The notes beneath the pieces are model-generated. The model was not told the DNA's origin and did not search any database. It was given only the letters and a program-made list of their open reading frames with translations. Shown here piece after piece: positions 35,501 to 44,089 of a DNA stretch of 64,000 nucleotides (its first letter is position 1; the number at the start of each line of letters is the position of its first letter). Made by a program: the position numbers and the translations under genes. Source of the stretch: Sphingobium sp. AP50 (GTDB lineage: Bacteria; Pseudomonadota; Alphaproteobacteria; Sphingomonadales; Sphingomonadaceae); assembly GCF_900109095.1 (NCBI RefSeq), contig NZ_FNYZ01000016.1:90562-154561 (forward strand). Reading direction: 5' to 3'.

Positions 35501-35749
35501 GGGGCGGAACTGGCGGCGACGCTCGATCATCTGGGCGCCTTTGCGCATCTGGCAGGCAGCGTGCCGGATCATCTGTTCGATCTCTATCATGACGCGACGC
35601 TGGGGCGGGCGGAGGTTCGCACCTTCCTGAGCGATGCAAATCCCGGCGCGTTGGCGGCAATGGAGGCGCGCTTTGCGGCGCTTCATGCGGCAGGTCTGTG
35701 GCGCACGCGGCGCAACTCGATCCTCGCCAGTCTGGGGGATGTGCCATGA
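32510..35749 (+). CDS. cobN: Cobaltochelatase subunit CobN
   Basis: Large subunit of the ATP-dependent aerobic cobaltochelatase that inserts Co2+ into hydrogenobyrinate a,c-diamide. 1079 aa, shorter than the roughly 1250-1275 aa of classical CobN, mainly through a compact N-terminus. Typical blocks include GMFAPSLKPVEIRDQIARWV, the GAHGTLEWLPGKAVALSDAC stretch and NPGWVDGMMRHGFRGGAEL. The AAA partners CobS and CobT are not in this window. The stop codon overlaps cobG by 4 nt. Confidence 0.93.
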   Translation: MHVIFRETHGIEEAAVPQDLGQTPADLVFLSFSDSDLAAFAAGWHGARGALPPLRLANLAALTHPLSVDTYIERTLSGAKAILIRLIGGASYWSYGLQQVEALARTRGIALAVLPGDGRPDTRLEAASTVPTAALRELVRLCDEGGAVAAQAALGLLAGAAGLSGAEAPVAPVPMVGAWDGDLAAPAVFESRTDRPRILLVFYRSYLTAADTQPFEALRDAFAARGFDMVGMFAPSLKPVEIRDQIARWVTAYAPAAIINATAFSARGEDGTTPLDGAGVPVFQLALATSGRQAWRESARGLSPADLAMHVVLPEVDGRLFAGVASFKEAQTRDPALEFARGAHRADPARIAAIVDRVAAWVCLRQRPVVERTLVLILSTYPGKAHQMAHAVGLDAIASAEAMLGDLAGAGYAVEAAGDLVADIQGECLTWSLGEYSRALASLPAVLRDDLHAAWGEPEADPDVRDGAFHFPAVRRGAMIVALQPERGFNHDRADSYHDLSRCPRHAYVAFYLWLRAQGIDALVHMGAHGTLEWLPGKAVALSDACWPEALIGPTPVIYPFIVNDPGEAAQAKRRIGAVTIGHAPPPLAPAGRGAGLGRIEALLDEFSNADGLDPARRQRLQADISEEARALGLEAELGIDASLSPAEAISRIDRFVCDVKESQYGDGLHIFGRGEQGVAERDGLLAALDGRRVAPGPSGSPHRGRTDVLPTGRNLFMVDPRAVPSRAAHAQGIRLAEELIRRHLQDHGDYPKGLVVDLWGSATMRTAGEDYAMALHLLGAKPVWDFASERVTGIEILPLAMLDRPRIDVTLRVSGLFRDAFPTLPVLFGQAVHALCGRDEPTDWNPFAGTAPASRVYGPQPGHYGLNMGDAAETYTDEARRAAGEAWLAASAQALDVDARDDDGLRARVAAADAFVHAQDLPETDLLLAADYAAHEAGFAAAQAVVGGKAALYHLDARDPARLAARPLTEEIARVVRARAANPGWVDGMMRHGFRGGAELAATLDHLGAFAHLAGSVPDHLFDLYHDATLGRAEVRTFLSDANPGALAAMEARFAALHAAGLWRTRRNSILASLGDVP

Positions 35750-36873
35750 GCCTGATCAAGGGCTGGTGTCCCGATGCATGGCATCCGATGGGGGCGGGCG
35801 ATGGCCTGCTGGTGCGGGTGCGTCCGATTATGGGGCGGATCGATGGCGCGCAATTGGCGGGGCTGTGCGAAGCGGCTCTGGCCTATGGCAATGGGCTGAT
35901 CGATCTGACCAGCCGCGCCAATCTCCAGATACGCGGTGTCAGCGAACAAGGCTGGGAGCTTCTGATTGGGCGGTTGATAGCCCTGCGGCTTGTCCATCCC
36001 GATCCGGTCATGGAAGCGCGCCGGGCGCTGTTGGTCGCGCCCGATTGGGAAGCGGGGGATGACACCGCTTGTATCGCTGCGCAATGGGCCGATCGGCTCG
36101 CGGAGTTTCCCGACCTGCCGGCCAAGGTGGGCTTTGCGATCGATGCCGGCCCCGCGCCACTGTTGACGGGCAAGGCAGGCGATTTCCGGATCGAGCCGGG
36201 TGCGCAGGGCGGATTGATCCTGCGCGCGGCCGGCCGACTGACGGGCGTGGCGGTGACGCGGAGCGATGCCGTCGATGCGCTGCTGGCTGTGGCGCACTGG
36301 TTCGTCGCCAGCGGTGGCCACGAAGCCGGACGCATGGTGCGGCACAAGGCGGCGCTGCCCGACTGGGCGCAGGGAGATGTCGCGGCGGCGACGCCTGTCC
36401 TGCCGCTGCGACCGGGGCGGCATGCGCTTGGCTTTATCTATGGCGTGCCGTTCGGGCAGATCGACGCAGCGACTTTGGCGGAACTGGCGCCGTATTCCGT
36501 CCGGCTGACGCCATGGCGGATGCTGATCGTTGAGGGGGCGGAGGGCAGGGCGATCGATGGCCTGCTGCATGATCCGGCCGATCCGCTGCTGCGCGTCGAT
36601 GCCTGTCCCGGTCAGCCCTCCTGCCCGCAGGCCAGTGTCGAAACCCGCGCGCTGGCGCGGGAGGTCGCGCCCTATGTGACCGGACGCCTCCATGTTTCCG
36701 GCTGTGCCAAGGGTTGTGCGCGATCCGCGCCAGCGGCTCTCTGCCTGACAGGACGCGAGGGCCGCTACGACCTTGCCCGCCATGCCAAAGCCGGCGGGCC
36801 GCCGCAGCGGGTCGGCATGACCCATTCCGACATATTGGCCCATTTGGGAGTGACCGATGCCGCATGTCTATGA
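35746..36873 (+). CDS. cobG: Precorrin-3B synthase CobG
   Basis: O2-dependent monooxygenase making precorrin-3B, the step that marks the aerobic pathway. 375 aa, nitrite/sulfite reductase fold. The [4Fe-4S]/siroheme-type cysteines are present as CPGQPSC and CAKGC in the C-terminal half; the N-terminal half has NGLIDLTSRANLQIRGV. ATG 35746 overlaps the cobN stop; the 3' end overlaps cobH by 17 nt. Confidence 0.9.
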   Translation: MSLIKGWCPDAWHPMGAGDGLLVRVRPIMGRIDGAQLAGLCEAALAYGNGLIDLTSRANLQIRGVSEQGWELLIGRLIALRLVHPDPVMEARRALLVAPDWEAGDDTACIAAQWADRLAEFPDLPAKVGFAIDAGPAPLLTGKAGDFRIEPGAQGGLILRAAGRLTGVAVTRSDAVDALLAVAHWFVASGGHEAGRMVRHKAALPDWAQGDVAAATPVLPLRPGRHALGFIYGVPFGQIDAATLAELAPYSVRLTPWRMLIVEGAEGRAIDGLLHDPADPLLRVDACPGQPSCPQASVETRALAREVAPYVTGRLHVSGCAKGCARSAPAALCLTGREGRYDLARHAKAGGPPQRVGMTHSDILAHLGVTDAACL

Positions 36874-37486
36874 AACCGATGGCGCGGCCATCTATCGCCA
36901 GTCCTTCAGCATCATCCGGGCGGAGGCGGCGCTGGACCGCTTCTCGGCCGAAGAGGAGCCGGTCGCGGTTCGCATGATCCATGCCGCCGGAATGGTCGAT
37001 CTCGCGCGGCATATCCGTTTTTCTCCCGGCTTTGCGGAAGCGGCGCGTCGCGCCTTGGCGCAGGGTGCGCCGATCCTGTGCGATGTGCGGATGGTGTCCG
37101 AAGGGGTGACGCGCGCGCGCCTGCCCGCCGACAATGACGTGATCTGCACGCTGGGCGATCCATCGGTGCCGGAGCGGGCGCGCGCCATGGGCAACACCCG
37201 CTCCGCCGCAGCGCTGGAGCTATGGCGGCCGCATCTGGCGGGTGCGGTGGTGGCGATCGGCAATGCGCCGACAGCACTCTTTCATCTGCTCGATATGCTG
37301 GCTGACCCGGCCTGTCCGCGCCCGGCGGCGATCATCGGTTGCCCGGTCGGCTTTGTCGGCGCGGCGGAATCCAAGGCGGCGCTGTGGGCGGAACAGCCCG
37401 TGCCCTGCTGCATCGTGGAAGGGCGGCTGGGCGGCAGCGCGATCACCGTGGCAGCGATCAACGCATTGGCGAGCTACGCGGAATGA
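36857..37486 (+). CDS. cobH: Precorrin-8X methylmutase CobH
   Basis: Moves the C11 methyl to C12, giving hydrogenobyrinate. 209 aa, full family length. The sequence shows the conserved RMIHAAGMVDLA histidine motif near residue 38, CDVRMVSEGV, and GNAPTALFHLLDML. Starts within the end of cobG and overlaps cobI by 4 nt. Confidence 0.93.
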   Translation: MPHVYETDGAAIYRQSFSIIRAEAALDRFSAEEEPVAVRMIHAAGMVDLARHIRFSPGFAEAARRALAQGAPILCDVRMVSEGVTRARLPADNDVICTLGDPSVPERARAMGNTRSAAALELWRPHLAGAVVAIGNAPTALFHLLDMLADPACPRPAAIIGCPVGFVGAAESKAALWAEQPVPCCIVEGRLGGSAITVAAINALASYAE

Positions 37487-38214
37487 GCAATATGCCCGGC
37501 ACCATCCATGGCGTGGGCCTTGGCCCCGGCGCGCAGGATCTGATGAGCGTGCGCACCGACCGGCTGGTGCGTGGCGCGCGCCACATCGCCTATTTTCGCA
37601 AGGCGGGTCGACCCGGTCAGGCGCGCCGCATCGTTGAGGGGATGCTGCGCCCTGACGCGATCGAGATTGCGATGGAATATCCGGTGACGACGGAAATTCC
37701 GCTGAGCGACCCGCGCTATAATGAAAGCCTGTCTGCCTTTTACGCCGACTGCACCGACCGGCTGGCCGCGCTGGCGCAGGCGGGCGAGGATGTCGTCGTG
37801 CTGTGCGAAGGCGATCCCTTTTTCTATGGCTCCTTCATGCATCTGCACAGCCGCCTGACGGGCGTGGTTCCGGTGCGGATCGTGCCGGGGATCAGCGGCA
37901 TGGCGGGGGCCTGGACCGCCAGCGGCGCGCCGATCACCTGGGGCGATGATGTGCTGACAGTCCTGATGGCGACCCTGCCGGAGGAGGATCTGGTTCGTCG
38001 CATAAGCGATACCGATGCGCTGGTGGTGATGAAGATCGGCCGCAACCTGCCCAAGCTGCGCCGCGCGGTGGCGGCGGCCGGGCGGGAGGCGGAGGCCTGG
38101 CTGGTCGAACATGCCGCCATGCCGGAGCAGAAAGTGACGCCTTTGCTGGAGGCGGACAGCGTTACCCCCTATTTCTCGATCCTGCTGATCCATGGACAGG
38201 GGCGGCGGCCATGA
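37483..38214 (+). CDS. cobI: Precorrin-2 C20-methyltransferase CobI
   Basis: SAM-dependent tetrapyrrole methylase that starts the corrin branch from precorrin-2. 243 aa: GVGLGPGAQDLMSVR loop at the N-terminus, CEGDPFFYGSF and VPGISGMAGA motifs, all standard for the family. ATG 37483 overlaps the cobH stop; an ATG three codons later is an alternative. Confidence 0.92.
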   Translation: MSNMPGTIHGVGLGPGAQDLMSVRTDRLVRGARHIAYFRKAGRPGQARRIVEGMLRPDAIEIAMEYPVTTEIPLSDPRYNESLSAFYADCTDRLAALAQAGEDVVVLCEGDPFFYGSFMHLHSRLTGVVPVRIVPGISGMAGAWTASGAPITWGDDVLTVLMATLPEEDLVRRISDTDALVVMKIGRNLPKLRRAVAAAGREAEAWLVEHAAMPEQKVTPLLEADSVTPYFSILLIHGQGRRP

Positions 38215-38960
38215 GCGGCTGGCTGATGGTTGCCGGGCTGGGGCCGGGCAGCGAGGCGCTGGTGACGCCCGAAGTCATAGCGGCGCTGGCGCAAGCGACC
38301 GACATTGTCGGCTATATTCCCTATGTCGCGCGGGTCGCGCCGCGCGAGGGGCTGACCCTGCACCCCACCGACAATCGGGTGGAGGGGGAGCGGGCGGCCC
38401 ATGCGCTGGCGATGGCGGCGGCGGGGCGGCGCGTGGTGGTGGTGTCGTCCGGCGATCCGGGCGTCTTCGCCATGGCGGCGGCGGTGTTCGAAGCGCTGGA
38501 GGCGGGGCCGGAGGCATGGCGGGACATCGACATAAGGGTGCTGCCCGGCATTACCGCGATGCTGGCGGCCAGTGCGAGGGCGGGCGCGCCGCTGGGCCAT
38601 GATTTTTGCGCGATCAACCTGTCGGATAATCTGAAGCCTTGGGATTTGATCGAACGGCGGTTGCGGCTGGCGGTCGAGGCGGACTTTGCCATTGCCTTGT
38701 ATAATCCCCGGTCGAAGGCGCGGCCGGAGGGGTTTGTCCGCACGCTTGATTTGTTGCGCGAAACCTGTGGCGACGATCGGCCGATCCTGTTCGCCCGCGC
38801 CGTTTCTACGCCGGAGGAGGTGCTGACCATCGTGCCCCTGTCACAGGCGAAGCCGGAGATGGCGGACATGCGTACCATGGTCATCATCGGGTCGAGCCAG
38901 ACGCGGCTCATCCCGCGGGCGGGTGCGCCGATCCTCTACACGCCTCGGTCGGTGGCATGA
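38211..38960 (+). CDS. cobJ: Precorrin-3B C17-methyltransferase CobJ
   Basis: Ring-contracting methyltransferase acting after CobG. 249 aa tetrapyrrole methylase with GLGPGSEALVTPEV, VSSGDPGVFAMA and VLPGITAMLAA; the LYNPRSKARP motif is typical of CobJ/CbiH. Overlaps cobI by 4 nt. Its 3' end overlaps the convergent cobK by 25 bp. Confidence 0.92.
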   Translation: MSGWLMVAGLGPGSEALVTPEVIAALAQATDIVGYIPYVARVAPREGLTLHPTDNRVEGERAAHALAMAAAGRRVVVVSSGDPGVFAMAAAVFEALEAGPEAWRDIDIRVLPGITAMLAASARAGAPLGHDFCAINLSDNLKPWDLIERRLRLAVEADFAIALYNPRSKARPEGFVRTLDLLRETCGDDRPILFARAVSTPEEVLTIVPLSQAKPEMADMRTMVIIGSSQTRLIPRAGAPILYTPRSVA

Positions 38961-39685
38961 TCCAGCCAGTGCAGCACGGCACGCGGATCATGGACCTCCA
39001 GCCGGTCGGCCAGGGCCGGTCGGTCGATCATCATCACAGGCAGGCCAAGGTGCCGGGCGGCGATCAGTTTCGCCTGTGCGCCGCTGCCCCCGGCATTTTT
39101 GCAGAGGATCAGGTCGATGCCATGATCCTGCATCAATCGCATGTCGCCATCGGCATCGAAGGGGCCGCGATCGATCAGCAGATGATGGTTGGGCAGGATC
39201 GGCGGCACAATCGGCGCATCGACGAAGCGCAGCAGATAGAAATGCTGCGGCTGGGCGGCGAAGGCATCGGCGTGCATCCGGCCGAGCGCCAGCATGATGC
39301 GCCGGGTGGGGCCATCCAGCGCGGCGATCGCGGCGGCGATGTCGGGCACATGGGTCCAGTGATCGCCCTCTTCCGCGCGCCACGCGGGCCGCGTCAGGGC
39401 GATGAGCGGGATGCCGGTCTGTCGTGCCGCCATGACGGCATTGCCGCTCATCATGGCGGCGAAGGGATGAGTGGCGTCGACCAGATGGGTGATGCCTTGC
39501 TGGCGCAGATAGGCGGCCAGTCCTTCCGCGCCGCCAAAGCCGCCGACGCGCACCGGCACCGGCTGCGGCCGGGGATTGTCGACCCGACCGGCATAGCTGA
39601 GCGTCGCCTGCTCGCCGCGTTCGGCCAGCAAGCGGGCGAGCGCGCTTGCCTCAGTCGTTCCGCCCAAAATCAGGATGTTGCGTAT
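38936..39685 (-). CDS. cobK: Precorrin-6A reductase CobK (opposite strand, unusual start)
   Basis: NADPH-dependent reductase of precorrin-6A. About 249 aa with the N-terminal ILILGGTTEASALARLLAER Rossmann start, HLVDATHPFAAMMSGNA and the CKNAGGSGAQAKLIAARHLG region. It lies on the minus strand inside a plus-strand cob operon, 3' ends overlapping cobJ and 5' end overlapping the cobL start. At the position where homologs begin (RNILILGG) the codon is ATA (39685-39683); no ATG or GTG is available nearby, and the first TTG (39667) would remove the first beta strand. The start is therefore unresolved. Reading farther upstream would cross deep into cobL and is unlikely. Confidence 0.85.
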   Translation of the reverse strand: MRNILILGGTTEASALARLLAERGEQATLSYAGRVDNPRPQPVPVRVGGFGGAEGLAAYLRQQGITHLVDATHPFAAMMSGNAVMAARQTGIPLIALTRPAWRAEEGDHWTHVPDIAAAIAALDGPTRRIMLALGRMHADAFAAQPQHFYLLRFVDAPIVPPILPNHHLLIDRGPFDADGDMRLMQDHGIDLILCKNAGGSGAQAKLIAARHLGLPVMMIDRPALADRLEVHDPRAVLHWLDHATDRGV

Positions 39686-40889
39686 GGTTGAGGGTCCGGA
39701 AGAGCCATGGCTGACGATCGTCGGCGTGGGCGAGGATGGATGGGACGGGCTGGCATCACCGGCCCGCGCGGCGATCGAGGCGGCGAAACTGGTCATGGGA
39801 CCGGCCCGGCATCTGGCGCTGCTGGGCGAGCATAAGGGGCAGGCGGTCGAATGGCCAGTCCCCTTTGCCGATGGCATAGCGCTGCTGTTGGCGCAGCGGG
39901 GTCGGCGCGTGGTGGTGCTGGCATCGGGCGATCCCTTCTGGTTCGGCGCGGGGAGCAGCCTGACCCGGCATCTGGCACCGCACGAGTGGGTGGCGCATCC
40001 CGCACCCTCGACCTTTGCCTTGGGGGCGGCGAGGCTGGGCTGGGCGGTGCAGGACATGGCGTGCGTGGCGCTTCATGCCGCGCCGGTGACTCGGTTGCGG
40101 CCGTATCTGGCGCCGGGCCAGCGGATCGTGGCGTTGCTGCGCGATGGTGCGGCGGTGGGCGAGGTGGCTGGCTATCTGTGCGATCATGGCTTTGGCGCAA
40201 CGCCCTTGCATATCCTTGAGGCACTGGGCGGCCCGCGTGAACGGGTGCGGGTGGTTCGCGCCGATGCGCCTATCCCTGAGGATATCGTGCACCCCGTTGC
40301 CATCGGCATCGATACTGCGGGCGAAGGGCGGGTGCTGCCCTGCGCATCGGGGATCAGCGACGACTGGTTCGACCATGATGGCCAGATCAGCAAGCGTCCG
40401 GCGCGGGCGCTGACCCTGTCGGCGCTCGCGCCCCGGCCGGGCGAATTGCTGTGGGATATTGGCGCGGGGTCGGGATCGATCGGCATCGAATGGCTGCTCG
40501 CCCATCCCGCCAATCGGGCGGTCGCCGTGGAGTATGATCCGGTGCGTGCCACGCGGATCAGGGCCAATGCCGATGCGCTGGGCGTCGACCGGATCGCGAT
40601 CCTGACCGGCCGTGCGCCGGAACGACTGCCCGAAGGCGTGCCGGACGCTGTGTTCATCGGTGGCGGGCTGTCGCAGGCGCTGCTTGAAACGCTCTGGGCG
40701 CGGTTGCCCGCCGGGCGGCGGCTGGTGGCCAATGCCGTGACGCTAGAGTCCGAAGCTCTGCTGGTGCGCTGGCAGGCGGAGAAGGGCGGCCATCTGCTGC
40801 GGATCGATCTGGCCGAAGTTGCGCCGATCGGGTCGCGGCGGGGCTGGCGGGCCAGTTATCCGCTGGTGCAATGGAGCGTTACGCTATGA
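39684..40889 (+). CDS. cobL: Precorrin-6Y C5,15-methyltransferase (decarboxylating) CobL
   Basis: Bifunctional enzyme that methylates C5 and C15 and decarboxylates the C12 acetate. 401 aa: N-terminal CobE-type (CbiE) methylase domain with IVGVGEDGWDGL and LASGDPFWFGAG; C-terminal CbiT domain with WDIGAGSGSIGIEW. Start: ATG 39684 has AGGA 8 nt upstream; ATG 39675 also lies in frame. Translationally coupled to cobE. Confidence 0.92.
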   Translation: MVEGPEEPWLTIVGVGEDGWDGLASPARAAIEAAKLVMGPARHLALLGEHKGQAVEWPVPFADGIALLLAQRGRRVVVLASGDPFWFGAGSSLTRHLAPHEWVAHPAPSTFALGAARLGWAVQDMACVALHAAPVTRLRPYLAPGQRIVALLRDGAAVGEVAGYLCDHGFGATPLHILEALGGPRERVRVVRADAPIPEDIVHPVAIGIDTAGEGRVLPCASGISDDWFDHDGQISKRPARALTLSALAPRPGELLWDIGAGSGSIGIEWLLAHPANRAVAVEYDPVRATRIRANADALGVDRIAILTGRAPERLPEGVPDAVFIGGGLSQALLETLWARLPAGRRLVANAVTLESEALLVRWQAEKGGHLLRIDLAEVAPIGSRRGWRASYPLVQWSVTL

Positions 40890-41251
40890 TCGTCGCCGGT
40901 TTCGGTTTTCGCACCGGAGCGACGGTGGAGTCGCTGCATCTGGCGCTGGAGGGCGCGCGGGATGGCCGACTGTCGATCACCCATCTGGCCGCGCCGCAGG
41001 ACAAGCTGCCGTTGCTGGAGGCTTTGGCACAGGATTTGGGTCTGCCTGTCATCGGTGTTGGCCCCGGCGCGCTGACCGCCATTGAAACCCCGAGCCGGTT
41101 TGTCCCCAGTCTGGCGGAACGTGGGGTAGGTAGCGTCAGCGAAGCCGCTGCGCTGGCCGCCGTCGGTTCTGGTGCGCGGCTGATCGTCCATCGCAGCATC
41201 TCATCCGATCGCATGGCGACCTGTGCCATCGCTCAAGGACCAACCCTATGA
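40886..41251 (+). CDS. cobE: Cobalamin biosynthesis protein CobE (CbiG C-terminal-like)
   Basis: Small protein of 121 aa, homologous to the C-terminal domain of CbiG; required in the aerobic pathway though its exact role is unclear. Motifs: AGFGFRTGATVESL at the N-terminus, THLAAPQDKLPLLEALA and SEAAALAA. Starts at ATG 40886 overlapping cobL and ends overlapping cobM. Confidence 0.88.
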   Translation: MIVAGFGFRTGATVESLHLALEGARDGRLSITHLAAPQDKLPLLEALAQDLGLPVIGVGPGALTAIETPSRFVPSLAERGVGSVSEAAALAAVGSGARLIVHRSISSDRMATCAIAQGPTL

Positions 41252-42033
41252 CCATTCATTTCATCGGCGCTGGCCCCGGCGCGCCCGACCTGCTGACCCT
41301 GCGTGGGCGCGATCTGATCACGGCCTCGCCGGTCTGCCTCTATGCCGGGTCGCTGGTGCCGGCGGCTCTGCTCGACCATTGCCCGCCTGGCGCGCGGATC
41401 GTGAACACGGCATCGCTCTCGCTGGACGATATCATCGCCGAAATGGCCGCCGCCCATGAAGATGGCCATGATGTGGCGCGGCTCCATTCAGGCGACCTGT
41501 CGATCTGGTCGGCGATGGGCGAGCAGTTGCGGCGCTTGCGGGCGCTAAACATCCCTTTCGACGTGACGCCCGGCGTACCGTCCTTTGCCGCTGCCGCCGC
41601 AGCGCTGGAGGCGGAGCTGACCCTGCCGGGCCTCGCACAGTCGCTGGTGTTGACCCGCACGCCTGGACGCGCCAGCGCCATGCCACCGGCCGAAAGCCTT
41701 GCCGCCTTTGGTGCGACCGGCGCGACGCTCGCCATTCATCTGTCGATCCATAATCTGGCGCAGACGGTGGCGGATTTGATCCCGCATCATGGCGCGGACT
41801 GCCCGGTGGCGGTGGTGTGGCGCGCAAGCTGGCCCGACCAGCGCATCGTCCGTGCCACGCTTTCCACCATCGAAGCGGCCGTCGCGGGCAGCATGGAGCG
41901 CACCGCCCTGATCCTCGTCGGGCAGGTGCTGGGATCGCCCGACTTCGGCGAAAGCAGCCTCTACGCCCCCGATTATGACCGCCGTTTCCGCCCGCAATCG
42001 GCGGATTCGCGCTTTGCGGAGTCCAACGAATGA
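41248..42033 (+). CDS. cobM: Precorrin-4 C11-methyltransferase CobM
   Basis: SAM-dependent tetrapyrrole methylase converting precorrin-4 to precorrin-5. 261 aa: HFIGAGPGAPDLLTLRG, CLYAGSLVP, LHSGDLSIWSAMGEQ and VTPGVPSFAAAAA match the CobM/CbiF family. 4-nt overlaps at both ends. Confidence 0.93.
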   Translation: MTIHFIGAGPGAPDLLTLRGRDLITASPVCLYAGSLVPAALLDHCPPGARIVNTASLSLDDIIAEMAAAHEDGHDVARLHSGDLSIWSAMGEQLRRLRALNIPFDVTPGVPSFAAAAAALEAELTLPGLAQSLVLTRTPGRASAMPPAESLAAFGATGATLAIHLSIHNLAQTVADLIPHHGADCPVAVVWRASWPDQRIVRATLSTIEAAVAGSMERTALILVGQVLGSPDFGESSLYAPDYDRRFRPQSADSRFAESNE

Positions 42034-43337
42034 GCGTCCCCGGCCTGATGATCGCCGCGCCTGCTTCGGGCACTGGCAAGACCACGGTGATGCTGGGGCT
42101 GCTTCGGGCGCTGTCCGAAGATGGCCTGACCGTCCAGCCCTACAAGAGCGGCCCGGACTATATCGATCCGGCCTTCCACCGTGCCGCCTGTGGCCGGGCG
42201 TCCTTCAACCTTGATAGCTGGGCGATGGCGCCCGGCCTGATCGATGCCATCGCGGGAGAGGCGGCAGGCGCAGACATCGTCATCGCCGAAGGATCGATGG
42301 GGCTCTATGATGGCGTTGCCAGCATCGGCGGGACCGGCCATGGCGCCAGCGCCGACATCGCCAAACGCATGGGCTGGCCGGTGGTGCTGGTGATCGATGT
42401 GTCGGGCCAGGCGCAGTCCGCCGCCGCCACTGCGCTGGGCTTTGCCAGTTTCGATCCCGACCTGCCCTTTGCCGGGGTGATCCTGAACCGGGTCGCCAGT
42501 CCGCGCCATGAGCGGCTGGCGCGAAGGGGCATGGAGGCAGCGGGGATCAGGGTGCTGGGCGCGCTGCCCCGGCGTGGCGACCTGACGCTGCCGGAGCGGC
42601 ATCTGGGGTTGGTGCAGGCGGTCGAGCATCCCGATCTGGATCGCGCCATCGCCGATTATGCGGCCTTCCTTCGCGCCCATGCCGATCTGGAGGCTATCCG
42701 GCAGGCGGCGCAGGGCAGGGCGCTGGGGCAGGGCGATGGCCTGCCGTTGCCGCCCGCCCAGCGTATCGCGCTGGCGCGGGACGAGGCCTTTTCCTTCACC
42801 TACCCGCATCTGCTGGAAGGCTGGCAGCGGGCCGGGGCGGAGATACTGCCCTTCTCGCCATTGGCCGATGAAGCCCCTGCGGCCGATGCCGATCTGGTCT
42901 GGCTGCCCGGTGGCTATCCCGAACTCCATGCCGGGCGGATCGCGGCGGCATCGCATTTCCTCGCCGGGCTGTGTCGTCATGCGCAAAGCCGGCCGGTGCA
43001 TGGCGAGTGCGGCGGCTATATGGTGCTGGGGGAAGCACTGATCGACAAGGCGGGCGAGAGACATGCGATGGCCGGGCTGCTCGGCCTCGTCACCAGCTAC
43101 GCGCAGCGGCGGATGCATCTGGGCTATCGGCATGCGGCGCTGCTGGCCCCGGTCGCGGGGATGGCGGCCGGTACGGCTTTGCGGGGGCATGAATTTCATT
43201 ATTCGACGATCATCGACCAGCCGGACGCCCCGCTGGCGCATGTCACGGATGCTGATGGCGTGGCCGTCCCCGAAACCGGGTCGCATCGCGACCAAGTAAC
43301 CGGCACTTTCTTCCACATGATCGCGCCCGTCCGATGA
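42030..43337 (+). CDS. cobB: Hydrogenobyrinic acid a,c-diamide synthase CobB
   Basis: ATP- and glutamine-dependent amidation of the a and c side chains before cobalt insertion. 435 aa: N-terminal dethiobiotin synthetase-like domain with the P-loop APASGTGKTTVMLGL and GLYDGVA; C-terminal class I glutamine amidotransferase-like domain with the nucleophile in VHGECGGYMVLG and a late HEFHYS. 4-nt overlaps with cobM and cobF. Confidence 0.93.
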   Translation: MSVPGLMIAAPASGTGKTTVMLGLLRALSEDGLTVQPYKSGPDYIDPAFHRAACGRASFNLDSWAMAPGLIDAIAGEAAGADIVIAEGSMGLYDGVASIGGTGHGASADIAKRMGWPVVLVIDVSGQAQSAAATALGFASFDPDLPFAGVILNRVASPRHERLARRGMEAAGIRVLGALPRRGDLTLPERHLGLVQAVEHPDLDRAIADYAAFLRAHADLEAIRQAAQGRALGQGDGLPLPPAQRIALARDEAFSFTYPHLLEGWQRAGAEILPFSPLADEAPAADADLVWLPGGYPELHAGRIAAASHFLAGLCRHAQSRPVHGECGGYMVLGEALIDKAGERHAMAGLLGLVTSYAQRRMHLGYRHAALLAPVAGMAAGTALRGHEFHYSTIIDQPDAPLAHVTDADGVAVPETGSHRDQVTGTFFHMIAPVR

Positions 43338-44089
43338 TCGACCTCACGCTGATCGGCATCGGCACCGGCGATCCGCAGCAACTAACGCTGGCGGCGATCA
43401 AGGCGATGAACGCCGCCGACCTGATCCTGCTGCCGCGCAAGGGCGAGGAGAAAAGCGACCTGATCGCGGTGCGGCGGCAGATATGTGCCGATGTGCTGAC
43501 CGGCGCGACGAATGTGGTCGAATTCGACCTGCCGGTCCGACGCGCGCAGGGCGACTATCTGGGGGCGGTGAGCGACTGGCATGATGCCATTGCGCTATGC
43601 TGGCGTGCGCAGATCGCCGCGCATCTGCCCGATGGCGGCAGGCTGGCGCTGCTCGTCTGGGGCGATCCGTCGCTCTATGACAGCACATTGCGGATCGCTG
43701 ACCGGCTGCGCGGGCAGGGCATGGACCTGCGCGTCCATGTGGTGCCGGGGATCAGCAGCCTTCAGGCGCTGACCGCTGCCCATGCCATCCCCCTGAACGC
43801 GCTGGCCGAGCCGGTCGTCATCACAACGGGGCGGCAGTTGCGCGATCATGGCTGGCCCGTTCAGGCGGACAGCGTCGCGGTGATGCTGGATGGCGGCGGG
43901 GCGTTTCAGGCGGTCGATCCGGCCGGCGTCACCATCTGGTGGGGTGCCTATCTGGGCATGGCGCAGCAGGCGCTGATCGCCGGGCCGCTTAACGAAGTCG
44001 GTCCCCGCATCATCGCCGAACGGGCGGCGCTGCGGGCGCGGCATGGCTGGATCATGGATGTCTATCTGATGCGGAAGGAAGCGAGATGA
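43334..44089 (+). CDS. cobF: Precorrin-6A synthase (deacetylating) CobF
   Basis: Methylates C1 of precorrin-5 and removes the extruded acetyl unit; specific for the aerobic route. 251 aa tetrapyrrole methylase with LIGIGTGDPQQLTLAAIKAM, LVWGDPSLYDSTLRIA and VVPGISSLQALTAAHAIPLN. Its order after cobB and 4-nt overlaps support the assignment over CobI/CobJ-like enzymes. Confidence 0.92.
   Translation: MIDLTLIGIGTGDPQQLTLAAIKAMNAADLILLPRKGEEKSDLIAVRRQICADVLTGATNVVEFDLPVRRAQGDYLGAVSDWHDAIALCWRAQIAAHLPDGGRLALLVWGDPSLYDSTLRIADRLRGQGMDLRVHVVPGISSLQALTAAHAIPLNALAEPVVITTGRQLRDHGWPVQADSVAVMLDGGGAFQAVDPAGVTIWWGAYLGMAQQALIAGPLNEVGPRIIAERAALRARHGWIMDVYLMRKEAR

Noticed and set aside
33416..35686. 756-codon open frame opposite cobN
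   Set aside because: Composition and lack of motifs mark it as a shadow; cobN is certain.
39686..40057. Long N-terminal extension of CobK
   Set aside because: Would lie entirely antisense to the CobL methylase domain and has Ser/Pro/Arg-rich shadow composition; homologs begin at the Rossmann strand.
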